From Datura wrightii (taxonomy: Eukaryota; Streptophyta; Magnoliopsida; Solanales; Solanaceae): a stretch of DNA of 64,000 nucleotides. Shown piece after piece: positions 44,862 to 57,605 of this stretch (position 1 is the first letter of the stretch; each line of letters starts with the position of its first letter). The stretch spans positions 36,672,501 to 36,736,500 of the forward strand of contig JASDFA010000007.1 of assembly GCA_035772735.1 (NCBI GenBank), written 5' to 3'. The notes beneath the pieces are model-generated. The model did no database searches, was not told where the DNA came from, and saw nothing but the letters and a program-made list of their open reading frames with translations. Position numbers and translations under genes: made by a program.

Positions 44862-47603
44862 TGACACGCTCCAGAATTGGGGAAGGGCGGAACTGGCAAA
44901 GACAATCAAGAAACTAGCTATATAGTGTCTATAACAACAAGGCAGAGACCAACCTGGCCATCTGCTAAAGTTATCTACAATAGATATTGGACCCATGAGG
45001 TCTCTGAAACAACAATTAAACAACTAAAAAGTTGACAAGGCTACAATAAGCTAAACTACACAACAAAAGACCGACAAGGCCATATGACCCGAACAACTAT
45101 ACAACTAGTCAACACAAGCCTTTAGTGAGTAAGTAACTAAACTGAATGGGAAAGGGCCCCGGCCTACCCAATAGTACACAAACTCAAAACAGTCGAAAAG
45201 GAAACATAGCTCCAGGAAAAAAGGAGCATACCACTTCTTTGCCGAAATTAGGCTCCTATTGCGACTATTGATCCAAGCCTCTACCAGCACCTGTAGCACA
45301 ATTACAAGAAGGGGGTACCCAGGTGAAGGGACATCAATACGAATGAAATGTACTGGTATGTAAGGATGAAACTATAAACATAGATACATCTAAGATACTG
45401 AAAACCGGGGTAGGGAATAGATACAACCTGCGACTCTGGAAGCTGATATCTTAACAAAATATGAAACATCATGTGAATACAATAAGGTAAGCACATATAA
45501 AAGTCACACTGCATTATCCATAAGCTCAGTCCCTAATCAAATAATGACCTAGTTTGATCAATCAATATTGTCTTACTGAGATGACCATCTCAGAGGTATC
45601 ATAACTAATGGGACATCTTCCCATCTGACATAACTGCATCGGTGGTGAGTTCATAGCCTCATATCTGAAGGACACCTGCCACCTAACATAATCACATCGG
45701 TGGTAAGGTTATAGTCTTATATCCGAAGGACAACTGCCCACCTGACATAATCACATCGGTGGTAAGGTCATAAGTCTCATATATCAAATATGCTAAAGGA
45801 CAACTGCCCACCGGATGTACCAGATCGGTGGTAAAGTCATAGTCTGATATCTGGAGCCTACTGGGCTCATATCATGTCTAACACATATGGCATAAAAAAT
45901 GACAAACTTCCAGACTGCAACCTGAAAAGACCTCTTTCATAATTCATCGTCACACATAAGCACATATATCACATAAACCTTTCAAATAACACTTATATGC
46001 ATATACTCAATGACTTTCACAATTATAAGAAGGTTCAAATTATATAAGGAATTCAGTGAGCTCCACATTTAACACTTAGGCACATTTTGAATTTGGGAAC
46101 TCAATAACCTGACGTTTAGCTTAAGGGAGAGGAACCACGAAATCTCCTCTTAGCCTCACCTACCTGATAACATATACACAAGATAAAGGACAACCATGAA
46201 AGGCATTTCCACTTTGACAAGCTCATTTACCCTTACTAGATTATGACATTGATTCTTAGCTTAAACTCGCTTACACATCGCTGTCTTAACTCTTTTCTCA
46301 ATTTCTCTTGACAATCAGACCTTTAAACATACTTAAAAGAACATATACACATAATATAGTAAAGTACCAGCTTACAGTACCATGTATTTTGCCTCACTTT
46401 TACTTATTCCAAACATGTTTAATGATTAAATCTCAATGTCATTCAGTTTTAGACCTTCGGGTAGAATAATACTTGCTTCAATATGAGTGTGAAGAAATAT
46501 TTATATTGTCCCTTTGGGCAGTATATATCTCTGCTCAAACAACGAGGATAGGACGCCTTAACATACCTCGCTCCGATGTGTTCTTTTAGCTGACTTCCTT
46601 CTTCAACACCAGCCTTCAACCTCCTAAACCTATTGAATATATATGCATGTAATAATACTAATTTTTATCTAAATGTTTAGACAAAACAATTCCCCAACCG
46701 GCAGCCACAACGAGAACAACAACTAACGAGAACAACAACATTAGTCATTTCTATACTAGTTTTCATCAAATTTTGAGGGGAGAAAAGAAGAGGAGAATTG
46801 CCTAACTTCTTTTGAAATTCATCCCTATCATGTGAAGTATATTCCCAGCCAATAATACTGCCAAAATCCTAGGGAAAATGAAAACAACCTAGCCAAAAAC
46901 AGTCCCAACGGCAGCTCATCTAGCTGCCAATTTTCCAACTTTCCAACTATCAAATTGATGAATTTAAAGGGGTAAAATACTTACCTTCCTTGTTGACTTA
47001 GGTCCTTATTTAAAGGGGAACATATATGCAGTTCAAAACGGTTCTAAAATGCAGCAACTCACCCCAAACTAGCTGAGAAAAGGATCTCTGAATACCCACC
47101 AACACACCTTGCACACTTGGTAACCAACTCCCTCTCCTAGTTTGTATTTTGGTTGAGTTGTTCTTGGTGTTTTCTCGTTACTCCTTCTTGAATTAGCTGC
47201 TGGAAACTAGAGAGGATTTATGTGTAGACAAGTATCTCACATTCTGGAAAAGTTGAAAGTGATTTCATTACACAACACTTCAAAATATAAAGGGGTGAGG
47301 CGGTGGCCACGTTACTGCTTGATAGTTTCCCAGTAAAAAACCTATAACTTTTTACTTCGAAATTCGATTGATGAGCGATTTGATGTTCTGAAATGTAGAC
47401 TCAAAGACCTTAATTTGGTTGGTAGTAGGACATCTAACTCATTATAGATTTAGAGATATGATCATTTAAAGTTGACCCTTACTTATGAATTTCACATACT
47501 CTTCGCTTTTCCCTCCTCACCTATGACCAATATACAACCTATATTTCCCTTACCAAAGTATACAATTATCGAATAATCACCAAAAACTTTTTGGGGTGTA
47601 ACA
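44862..47603 (-). repeat. E 5' LTR, 2742 bp
   Basis: TGACACGCTCCAG beside the primer site; the far end is TTTTTGGGGTGTAACA. In sense orientation it begins TGTTACACCCCAAAAA, matching M at 59833. A TATA-like stretch (sense TTTATATTTT) lies at 47282-47291, with the palindrome GGTGGCCAC just upstream at 47302-47310. The partner 3' LTR is not in the window. Confidence 0.88.
45604..45855 (-). repeat. Tandem array in E LTR, 58-69-bp unit, four copies
   Basis: ATCGGTGGT recurs at 45638, 45696, 45755 and 45824; the last interval is longer because of an inserted ~11 bases. Confidence 0.85.
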
Positions 47604-47710
47604 ATACGTATTTATTAAGGGCATGGTTCTTCCATTACATACTCCGCAAGCATAAAGTTCGTACAACATATACATATGGGCATCATAGACAATTCGTAAC
47701 TAAGGCATCT
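47604..47710. other. Unassigned spacer
   Basis: 107 bases between E's LTR end and LTR J1; no similarity to other parts of the window recognised. It may be old flanking DNA. Confidence 0.5.
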
Positions 47711-49571
47711 TATCACGACCCTAGCATAGATTCCGGACCTAACACAGGACCTAGAACTACGAATGGCTCCAAGATAACCCATGGTAGATGCAAGCATAAG
47801 TATAAGCATACATTAACTATAGAATGATTGTAAGATATATCATAAGTGGAAGTCTAAGATGTCATAAAACGCATCAACTGGAACAACAGGTTAACACAAT
47901 TAAATATCTATACATCAAGTCTGAAAGCCTCTACTAATAAGACAACCTGAAGGGAAAAAACCCCCAACTAGCTCTAATAAGTCTTAAAATTGAAATGACT
48001 AAAAGTGAACATAAGCCAAAGCTAACATCCTCGAATGATGAGGACTCACCATTACTGAGCTGAATTTAGGACAGGAGCAAATCTAGCAGTTGGGATGCGA
48101 CTGAACACCCGAACCTATATCATCAGATTATATAGCATAAAAGTATGCGGTCAGTACTTTGAATATACTAAATATGATGGATAAGTAAAACATAAGGGTA
48201 AGGACTACATGATGTAAATAATGATGGTGAGATAGCCATAAAACGTGAGTCGTTCATCATAAACTAAGGTAAAATGACCTAAGGTATTCAAGACAACATC
48301 ATAAAACTGATTATGGTTGAAATCATAAATAAAACTCATTGATCAGGGTAAAAAAATACTATAAGTCATAACATAATGAAACATGAACATGAAGAATCCT
48401 AGAAACATGAGGAACGATGGGAGATTCTCATAAATGACACCATCATGAATGAGCACACAATTCCAACTATCTCGCTAGAGTTGGCAGAGCCATTCAATGC
48501 CTTGCTAGGGCAAAAAATGATGAAGGCATGATATCAATCATAATCATGAGCCCAGTCGGGTTTTGCATGGACTAGGTAAAATTATGAAATTCATAAATTT
48601 GCTTAACATAGGTGAACTAACCATGAAAAGAATGATAAAAGTTCAGCCATGATACATAAGCTTGATATTCATGAGATTCATACATACTTGAGTAAATTAT
48701 CCTAACTTGAAAACAGAGATTCATGAGAGTTTGTATAGAAATCATGTAATCATAACCATAAATCATAGAAAGAATCGTTAGAGAATACAAATCATAAGAG
48801 ATTTATAGAGTTTTGTGAAAAAAGGGCCTAACCCTAGAAGTTCATGAAATTCATAATTGGAGACTTGGAGAAATTGAAATAATGAAATTAGACTTGAGAC
48901 TAAACATGAGGGTGGAAGAAATTCCCTATTCATAACCCCACATACCTGGTCTTTGATGAATTCTTTCTTAGACTTGAGACCTAAGAGAGTTGAGAAGAAG
49001 AAGAACCCTAGTTGCTTGAGAGCCTTGAGAAGTTTGATCTTCAATCTACAGTGTTTTGAAGAGAATGAAGGTTTAGGCTCAGTAAAATCCTCTAATTAAC
49101 CTTTTAGGAAGCCCAAATCGACCTCATTCAGGAGTTAAAAGTATAAGAAGTTACAAAAACTCACTTAGGAAATCATACTTAAAAACAACCTGTCTAGAGA
49201 CGACGGCTCATTGTACCATAACACGACTTGTTGTGACCCCTTGTGGTCATTAAGCCCTATGGTTAGCCTCTGGGTCTCTTTGTACGAATGGATTGTATGA
49301 TCCATACCATAGTTCTATGATCCATCAAATGCTTCTTGTACCATCCAAGCCACACTGGTCATTCTCAGAACCTCATCCTACAGAAGGCCTACCATGACCC
49401 ATACCATCATAGTACTGTCCGTAGGTTCCTCTCGCGGTACTTGGATTGTTCTTGGTTATTCTATGAACCTCCTACCATGCTCACCATGACTAGTACCACT
49501 ATACCGAGGGTCGTACCATGGCTTGTGGTTACTGAAAACATTTGGACATTTCTCTAGATCTCTTGGTATGA
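47711..49571 (-). repeat. LTR J1 (chromovirus type)
   Basis: Starts TATCACGACCCTAGC and follows the D/A type LTR order, including CCATGGTAGATGC, the GAATGATGAGGACTCACC segment and a degenerate motif array at 49190-49530. At 1861 bp it is shorter than D's LTRs because of internal deletions (for example near 48560). It abuts J2 with no internal region between. Confidence 0.78.
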
Positions 49572-50080
49572 TGTCATAACTCGAGCATAGACCCCTGATG
49601 TAACACTGGACCTAAAATCATGAATGAGTCCAAGATGACCCATGGCGCATGAATAACATAAGTATAAGCATACATAAGTGGGACAAACATAATATAAGGC
49701 ATAAGAGAAAGACTAAGATATCATAATGTGTAAAAACTAAGGCAACAAGTCAAACAGCCGAATATCTATACATCAAGTCTGAAAAGCCTCTAAAACATAA
49801 GATGAGCTGAAGGGACAAACCCCAACTACCTCCACTAAGTCTAAAAACTAAAATGACATGAAAGAAAAGAATCAAAATTGACATCCTTGAATGATGAAGA
49901 CTCGCCTAGATTGAGCTAAATAAGGAGTAAGATCGAATCTAGCGATGGGCCTGAGACTGATCACATGATCTTATATCATGAGACACTATAGAACAAAATT
50001 TTGCAATTAGTACATTGGATGTACTGAGTATGTATGATAAGCAAAACATAATAGAAGGTCAACATGCTAAAAAGTATAGT
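49572..50080 (-). repeat. LTR J2, truncated
   Basis: TGTCATAACTCGAGC start, clearly similar to the first ~500 bases of J1. It is cut at 50080 by the LTR of element I. Confidence 0.8.
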
Positions 50081-51510
50081 TGATAACGTCTAAATCCAAT
50101 GCTCAAAGTGAGAGAGTGTACACGAACATATACAATATAATTTACCCAACTATGAGTCGGGGATTGAATCCACAGGGAATGCGGAATGATTGCTACTAAA
50201 GTTGTAAATCAATAAAACTAACTAGCATAGTTGTATAACAATTTGTAAAGTAAATTTTAGGGGAAAATAAGATCACTATACGCCTCTAAATGCAATAACA
50301 AAATAATGCAATGTGAACTGAAGTAACAATTAGAGCAAGTACTAGGGATGTTCTATTGACGGGGCGTTGATAGGATTGGGGTTAACTGATAAGTCTAAAG
50401 AAACCAATTACAAGCATGAATAGTCATGGACTAGTTTGTACATGATCTTTCTCAACCACTTGGGTATATTTTACTTGACTTCTCTCGAACCCTAAGGTCA
50501 CATAACAAATTAGCCATATTAACTTGGAGAAGAGTTAAGTTATTTCTAGCCTTAACTTTTGAATGAGTTATAAAAATGGGTCTTGGCTATCTCTTGCCCA
50601 ACCTCACACCTTCAAAACTCAATTCCCCACTAATGCTTTTTCACCCAAATCCTACTTCTCTTTCTCAACCAAAAATAAGATAAGTAAACACAATTTATGT
50701 TTGCAACCATGAATATTTCAATTGAAACTTTGAGAAAGAAATAGATTCATGCAAAATAAGTGATTCTAAGACTAAAACAAAAAACACCCAATCCATTCTA
50801 AGCCCTTATCAAGAACACACCTCTAGCAATAAAATTAGCTATTCATGAATGAAGATAAGAAAAATATAAAAATAAATAATTCATTAACATTCATCGTTGA
50901 ATAGAAAACTCAAGCTTTAAAATGTGCTTCAATGGTTTTGCCTTAGCACCTTGAAGAAGAATAAAGAAAAGCTCTCACTTCACTCTATCATCCTCTCTCA
51001 ATGATATGATATGTTCAAAAAGTTCTCCTCTTCCTATTATCAAGGTGGCGTAAAAATTAGGAAAAGGTTTCTCCTCTTCCTTGTGAATAGATTCCCATTT
51101 TTGCCCTTAGAAGCATTCAAACTATATTTGTGCCAAAGCTGGACAATTTTAACCTTTTTAGCATGAAGCTCACTTATGCAGCACCTGCATTGCGCAGGTG
51201 GCCATCCACGAGATGCAAGTCCCTCACAGATCTGGGTCAGAGAAAACTAGGTGTGTCCTATAGTAAACGCAGGTGCTCTTTAGCTTCCGACTAGTGCGAC
51301 TCTACGCGGAACTTGCATTTCGCAGGTGCCAACCTGCGAACCGCAGATCTTGTTCCTCCAACACTTCTCTTTTTAGTTCAATTCCTCTGTTTTCCCTGTT
51401 TAAGTTAAATACCTGCAAAATTAAAGAGAAAGGGAATAAAACCTTCCTAAATTAGTTGCAAACAAAGCAAAAGCTCATGCTTAAAAACCTAATGAGTTGG
51501 TAAATTATCA
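50081..51510 (-). repeat. Element I 3' LTR (Athila/Tat-like), 1430 bp
   Basis: Inverted ends TGATAA...TTATCA. Near the left end the segment GTCGGGGATTGAATCCACAG is, on the minus strand, the standard Athila/Tat LTR 3'-end motif. Beyond the right end, the minus strand shows TTGAGGACAAATAATGG and AAGTTTAGAGT, a typical polypurine region, so this is the 3' LTR of a minus-strand element. CpG-rich direct and inverted modules (GCAGGTG, CACCTGC) lie at 51180-51350. Confidence 0.8.
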
Positions 51511-53742
51511 ACTCTAAACTTGAACCATTATTTGTCCTCAAGCAAGGCATTTCCTCATAGCTAAGATATTGACTTAAGCATGTCATAACACAAGAGTTGC
51601 CCACAAAGGACCACTAAAAATTAGGACAACCCCAAAATCGCACACCGACTTAATACAATTAAGAGATTAAAACATGTTGCACACACTTCAAGAGATGACC
51701 ACAAACAATTGACATATTTCACAAGGGGCCTAGCTAATCAAATTATGATCCAATAGTATCTAATATCATTAAAAATCCAGCTAATCAAATTAAGATCCAA
51801 TAGTATCTAATATCATTAAAAATCCACATTCAAGGTTTGCCTTCAAGTTCACAGCACACTTGTCTTATTCACACTTTTCAAATTGAAACACACTTTAGCA
51901 TATACCCCAAGGAAGTGATGCCACTCACACAAAGGGAGAATCACATTCAATTTCATGCATTTCACACACATCGGGATTATAGGATAAATAAAATATACTC
52001 ACCCCCATAAAGAAATTAAAGTGCATCCAAATTGACCCATAGGCTTGCCCTTTGCGTAAGTCACCACTAATGTAGAGCTACTGCAATCGGAATCACTAAG
52101 GTCTTGAGGGTCATAATGAAGGCTCAGGGTAAGGGTAAGAAACATTTTTAGTTCTAGTGACTAAACCTTCCTAAATCCTTTTGTGAAGATATGCAAACAT
52201 TCCTCTTCATAATTGGGATCACTCCATATTATCTCTCTTTGTTCATTATCTTCATTTTTTATCAAAAACCACCCTTATAACACCTTGGCTTCCACAATTA
52301 GCCTCTTTTAAGAAAGAGATAGCACCTTTCACACATTCTTTTTCTTGTAATGATAGGAGGTTTTAACCAACCTTTTTAGTCATTTCATCACAATTTTCTA
52401 CTACCACTCGTTGAAACTCACATATTCTTCCCCTTTTTACAAACCTCCAAACTTAGTCTTTTGCCTCATTTCTTCTTTATCTCTCCCCAAATTTTGGGCA
52501 TCAAGCCCCTTTTTTCATTCTTTAAACATTAACAACTAGGGAGGATGGGTGCCAAGAGAGGGGTTACAAAAGGGTTATAGGCTTGTAATGCAGTTTTCAA
52601 AGAAAAGGGACAAAGGCTCAAACCCTTTTGGGTGAAGTGACCATCTAAAGAAATCCTAAGATCATGTTCTAAGTGTAGCCACATCTAGAATTTCGCCTCG
52701 AGTCACACTTAGGGAAAGTTCTAGACAATTATGCACACATGAGAATTCAGCTAAAGACCTTACCATACAAGACATCACAATCAAAAGAGTTTGCAAATTT
52801 TCAAGATGACATCAAGAGTATGATTTTAGACAAGCTAGCATGCGAATCAAAAAGCAAATTAAAGAATGTGCAACACAAGACAAGAGAATGATTATTTTCA
52901 ATTTCAAGTGCTCCCTTTTTTTTTCAAAACTCATTTGCAATGTCAATAATAAAAAAATTTTGGGTTGTATCTTTTTAAACAAGTGCCACAAAATACTCAC
53001 AAGGACACTAGACTTGGTGTTTCTCCTTAATAAAGTCTCCTCTCAATCTATCATTGAGTAATTTAATCTGATTCAACAAAAAAAGAAAACAAAGAAAATT
53101 TTGCTCCTTGGGAAAGAACCGTGGTAAAGAAAACCCTTGGAGTTTATTGTTATATAATATGAACAAAGAAGAATTTTTAAACATAGGTCATGAAACATTT
53201 GGCAAAGTAAAATAAACCCATCAATGGCACTCACAGCGCCAATGCAAAAGCAACAAAAAATCATTTCAAAGTAAGTTCAACAAGGACGTTCATTACATAG
53301 CAATCCTTGAATGAGCATACCCCTCCCCTTCACAAAATCTTGCATTGTCCCCAAAGCACATTAAGAGTAAAAGAGAGAAGGAGGGCTCCCTGATAGATGT
53401 AGAGAGTAGCAAGATTGATCCATCATGGGAGTTTTCATGATGTTGGCTTGGGTATTGGAGGCATCAACGGGTTTGGTGGGAGTCCAAGTGGCTTATCGGG
53501 AGAAGAGACTATCCAGCGTTTTGGAAAAGCCTGGTCTCATGATAAGAGTAAATTGGAGGCACCCAGTATGGATCACCTGAGGTCTCCACCTGATGAATAG
53601 TAAGCATCTCTGGGCGAGGTGGTTGGATGTGATAAACCTCTTCATCCGACACCACCTCGGATGAGATGTCATACCCTACAGACCAATCATCCAACGAACT
53701 CTTATTCTCAATAGGTGGTGCATTTTATGCTGTTGGGATATT
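51511..53742 (-). other. Element I internal region (mostly untranslated)
   Basis: After the polypurine region (51511-51560) about 1.9 kb shows no protein motif that I recognise. A small open frame at 53694-53509 (minus; DISSEVVSDEEVYHIQPPRP, acidic, ends in a stop) may be the tail of a post-pol protein. Beyond it, minus-strand CTTTGGGGACAATGCAAG (about 53340-53360) resembles spacer sequence of Tat/Athila elements. Element H's LTR cuts this region at 53743; the preceding five bases are GATAT. Confidence 0.6.
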
Positions 53743-54660
53743 GATAACGCTCAATCTCACACTTTCTAACAAAGTATGAAGTGATTGTTGTCAATAAAGA
53801 ACCCAACTAAGAGGTTGGGGTCAAACCACAAGGAATAGGGTATGATCTAGACTAATGCTGGTAGTTGAACTTGCTGGTGAGTTATCTCCAAATTGGGGGT
53901 TTCAAAGAAAACAATATTAAAAAACATATTGTAATTCTGATTTAAATCAACATTTTCAAACAACTAGGATAAGTGTTCCCCATGGGTTCATAACTACTTC
54001 AAGTATAGACATGTGATCAATTCTAATGCTTACTTGTAGAACTAATAACTAGGGTTCATCCAAACGACTGGTTCGTCCCTATTGGATGACTATACTCAAT
54101 CATCGGGCAAGGTATCATGAGTGATTTCAAACTAACCATTATCAATATGTTCTAAATTTAATTATCCTGCGACTACAGTTCAAGTTAATACAATGATCTT
54201 AAGACCAAAGCTGTGTTGTAATTCTTTTTTCCTAATCTCTCTTCTCTAGGTTCAAGCAAGTAAAGAATTCGGGAAAGTACAAACATTGTACACCATTAAG
54301 AGACGTTTAAAGATAAAGAGAATAAAATAAAAGCTTGTCGCATTGGTTTTGAGTTGCTTTTGTGAAACCCTAGTTCATTAATCCACCATGGTTTCCACAA
54401 CCCTAGTTGTGGAGGTTTTAGCCTCTCATGGTTGTAAGATTATAATTTGTATTCATGGAAAAACACATAATTAAATACTTACAACAATAATTGGAAGAAA
54501 ACCAGATACGAATATCAAAGATATCTCAAGAATAATGTAGAAATTCATGAATTTGATCCCAAGAATTGTTCCTCATACTTGATAAAAATTCACAAAAACT
54601 ATTCTTCACATGTATACTAAATCGATTCTGTCTTTCTCTAACTAAAATAAAACATAAAAC

Positions 54661-54670
54661 CTATTTATAC
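54661..54670 (-). promoter_or_regulatory. Likely TATA box of H LTR
   Basis: Minus-strand GTATAAATAG. The motif array lies directly upstream in sense. Confidence 0.65.
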
Positions 54671-54719
54671 AGACATTAGAATTCTTTTCCTAAGCTGACA
54701 GGGAATTTTTCATATCTAG

Positions 54720-54990
54720 AGACGACTGTGTCATGACTGGACCTGCGAACCGTAGCAGGATTCACCATGGCTCCTGGTACGGTTCATATGTTGATGCTAC
54801 AATTCTGAGTCCATTCGTACCAGGAGTCTGCATTTGTGCAATTTTCTCTGGATAATTCCAGGACTCTAGTTATGACTCATACCATCTTTATACGGCTCGT
54901 ACTGAGAGTTGTACATTGCCTTCTTCTAACTTCAGCCTTCTGACTTTCATCACGATTCTCAGTACGGTTCGTACTGAGACTTGTACTTTG
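54720..54990 (-). repeat. TACGACTCGTA-type motif array in H LTR
   Basis: Variants such as TACGGTTCGTACTGAGA, TACGGCTCGTACTGAGA and ATGACTCATACC at irregular spacing. The motif type resembles that in the chromovirus LTRs of this window, although H belongs to another lineage. Confidence 0.72.
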
Positions 54991-55156
54991 GCTGATTTTC
55001 TACATTTTAAGGCTTCTTTTGCACATCTTTTCGCCAACACTTATTTTCCCTGAAATCACAGTAAAAGTTCCTCATATCCATATAAAAATACCTAAGTCCA
55101 TGCTATTTTCTCAAATTTAAGCATCAAAAGTGTTGTAACCTCATAGCATACCAACA

Positions 55157-55796
55157 CCCTAAACTTAAGACTTTTGCATGTCCTTAGGCAAAGAAAAATA
55201 AAAACTAAACACGACGCTTAACTAGAAAATAAACCTAGGATACTATAGCAACATCAAACAAAAATTGCACTATTAACTCAAAAAGCTTTTGATCCTTTTC
55301 CCGTGAACAAAATCAGCACATGCACTGCAAGCAATCACAAAACATGATAAGCAGGGATCAAGACATGTCATCTGGCTATTAACAGATAGTTAAATCATCA
55401 CTGATGCCTTTTACACAGACCACTGGTAGAGTTAAACACAAACCATGTACCCTCACATCAAATGTAGTCCCCCACTCATAGATATAGTAAAATATATAAC
55501 ATTGGACTGAACAAGCAAGACTCTCACTCTCACAAAAAAGTTTCAAATAATGCATATCGGATACCATAGGTTTTCCCTTGTTTTCTCAACTTCGGTTTGT
55601 CAGATGTTCAGGCCAGGATCACTATAGGACTTTCTTTGATTTGTAATGTATGCTTTGGGGCTGGGTATGGTAGATATGGGATCTTTTTAAGTGACTAAAT
55701 CCTTCCTTGGTACTACATACATGCGGCTCAATTTTTTTTTACTCTTTTTTACCCTTTTTGCTTCTTTCACTTTTTCCTCTCTGTTCAACTTTTTTA
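55157..55796. other. H 3' untranslated region with polypurine tract
   Basis: On the minus strand CTAAGGACATGCAAAAGTC and AAGTTTAGGG lead into the LTR, as in other Athila/Tat elements. A T-rich pyrimidine stretch at 55728-55800 is the only other feature I see. Confidence 0.65.
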
Positions 55797-57605
55797 CTCT
55801 CCAACATCCTCAGAGACCCTCTTTTTCCTTTTTTCTTTCCCTGCTCCTGTGGGCTCCCTATTAGCCACCAGATCAAGCTCCTAATCTATATCAACATCGA
55901 GGTAAGGAAGAGCGGGAGATGTTATGACTCTTAGATGCCGTGATGACAGCTCGGCCACATGGCTCCGAAGAGCCCCCAACTCCTCATGGAGCCTGCCCAT
56001 TTTAGTTTGCTCGTCCAAGCGCATATTGAATCTTCTTTTGAACCCATCTAATCTGGCATGTAGGGCCTACGCAACTGTCTCTATCTCATCTTTCACCCAG
56101 GGCTTGAAATTCTCCATCATCAATTGAATCTTCCTCTCGGCCATGGTCAGTCTCTTGGCCAACATTTGGAGAAATTCCTGAGGCACTAGGATGTACCCGG
56201 CTGGAGTCTGGCTCGGGAGGCTTGTTGGTGGTGCGAGAGAGGTGCTGAGAGCTGCATCTAAATAACCAGCATATGTAGATGGTGTCTCGTCGTACTCCTG
56301 TGAGGGCGCACATTCACCTGTGTGCTCCCAACTAGCCAAGTTAGTGGGACTGCGGTGGAAAGTCGGGCCCGACTTACCGGGTTCATCTCATCATGGATCA
56401 GGACAATTTCAGCAATCCATTATCCTCCAAGAAGGTTCTCCTCACCACGACGTGTTGTACTGCCTAGCTCTGTGCATAATCTGAAAAAAAGAATCAGGAA
56501 TGGTATGGTAGTTCTCAATCCCATAGCCCGATCTCGCATCTCCTCTGCAATGACCCTCAGAATGTTGATGGTGTACCTGGACATGATACATGCCACCAAA
56601 GCTGCTTTATCTGCACTTAGGGTATTTTCATAAACCATCGATGCCAACCGATGATGCACTAACATCCAGCAGGCCTTTGCTATGAAATTTAAGGAGTTCT
56701 TCGTGACCTGCTTACAGCTAGGGACCCATTCTTCCTCTTCTTTGTCCTCAGCGATCACACCAGACAACCACTATACCAGTCTTCTCCTCTCATCAAAGCT
56801 GAGCTACTTGATATATTTCAATGCCTCCACCCCATATTCAAATTTTGGCATCGCATGAGGTGGTATGAACTGGGGCCCATATAACATCCGAGCAATAGTG
56901 CACTCAGATATATCAACGTCTCAGCCTTTGACCATGACGCTCTCCACCTGGGGCAAATCTTTCAACTTCTACCCCTCTTTCACCTTCTGCTCCATGGTTG
57001 CCAAATATTTGTCTTAGAACTCCCAGACGATTTCTGGAGTGTATTGGTTCAGGGCCCTAGCCTCCACTCAAATTCGTAGAAACTAAATATTTGCTTCATC
57101 TCCTCCACCTTATTTAATGAATTTGTGAGGATACGCAACCCATCTTAAATGCTCTGCCTAGGTTTATTTTTGGCGGAAAGAGCAATGACCTATTCATATA
57201 TCTCCTGGGCTCCTGGTACTCTCCACCGGAGAGTGCGGTTCTCCCTAGGCGGAGTCTACTCCTGCTCGGGATTTGGTGCCTCCTCCTCTGATCTAGTTCC
57301 ACTGCTTTCCTCTCCAGATTGGGCCTCCTTGGACCCCTCTTCTTCATTACAACCATTTCACGACTCTTGAGCTCTTTCCTCAACTCTCTCCTCAGACTGG
57401 AAAGCACCGACAGATGTGGCAGTGACCGCCACAGCCTGGGTTTTGGCCTTCGCCCTAGTGGTTTGAGTCTCATCTATGTAAGAGATGTTGACCCTGTATT
57501 CCTCTAATGAACCACTATGGGAGCTTCCCACTTGATCGGATTAGGAGGTCTCATCAAGTAATGTCCTTCGAGAAGTTGTCTTTGATTTTTTACGCTTTAT
57601 CGTCA
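55797..57605 (-). pseudogene. H post-pol ORF (plant transposon-associated protein), broken
   Basis: Minus-strand ORF remnant of about 600 codons starting at 57605 (MTIKRKKSKTTSRRTLLDE, basic) with an acidic, low-complexity N-terminal third. The middle shows CYMGPSSYHLMR-type spelling in one frame and, at 56767-56420, a long open stretch (WVPSCKQVTKNSLNFIAKA, DKAALVACIMSRYTINILRV). I recognise this as the domain annotated in plants as putative plant transposon protein. The C-terminal part (56339-56067 and on) contains LAKRLTMAERKIQLMMENF and LDEQTKMGRLHEELGALRSH, which look coiled-coil-like. Several stops and frameshifts. It lies between pol and the 3' LTR, the place of the extra ORF in Athila-type elements. 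Its function is not established. Confidence 0.7.

Larger units (their letters stand above)
53743..55156 (-). repeat. Element H 3' LTR (Athila/Tat-like), about 1.41 kb
   Basis: Left end TGATAACGCTC; right end CATACCAACA (exact base uncertain: 55153 or 55156) next to minus-strand AAGTTTAGGG. Same layout as I's LTR but too diverged to be its partner. It carries a TACGACTCGTA-type array (54720-54990) and a TATA box. Confidence 0.75.
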
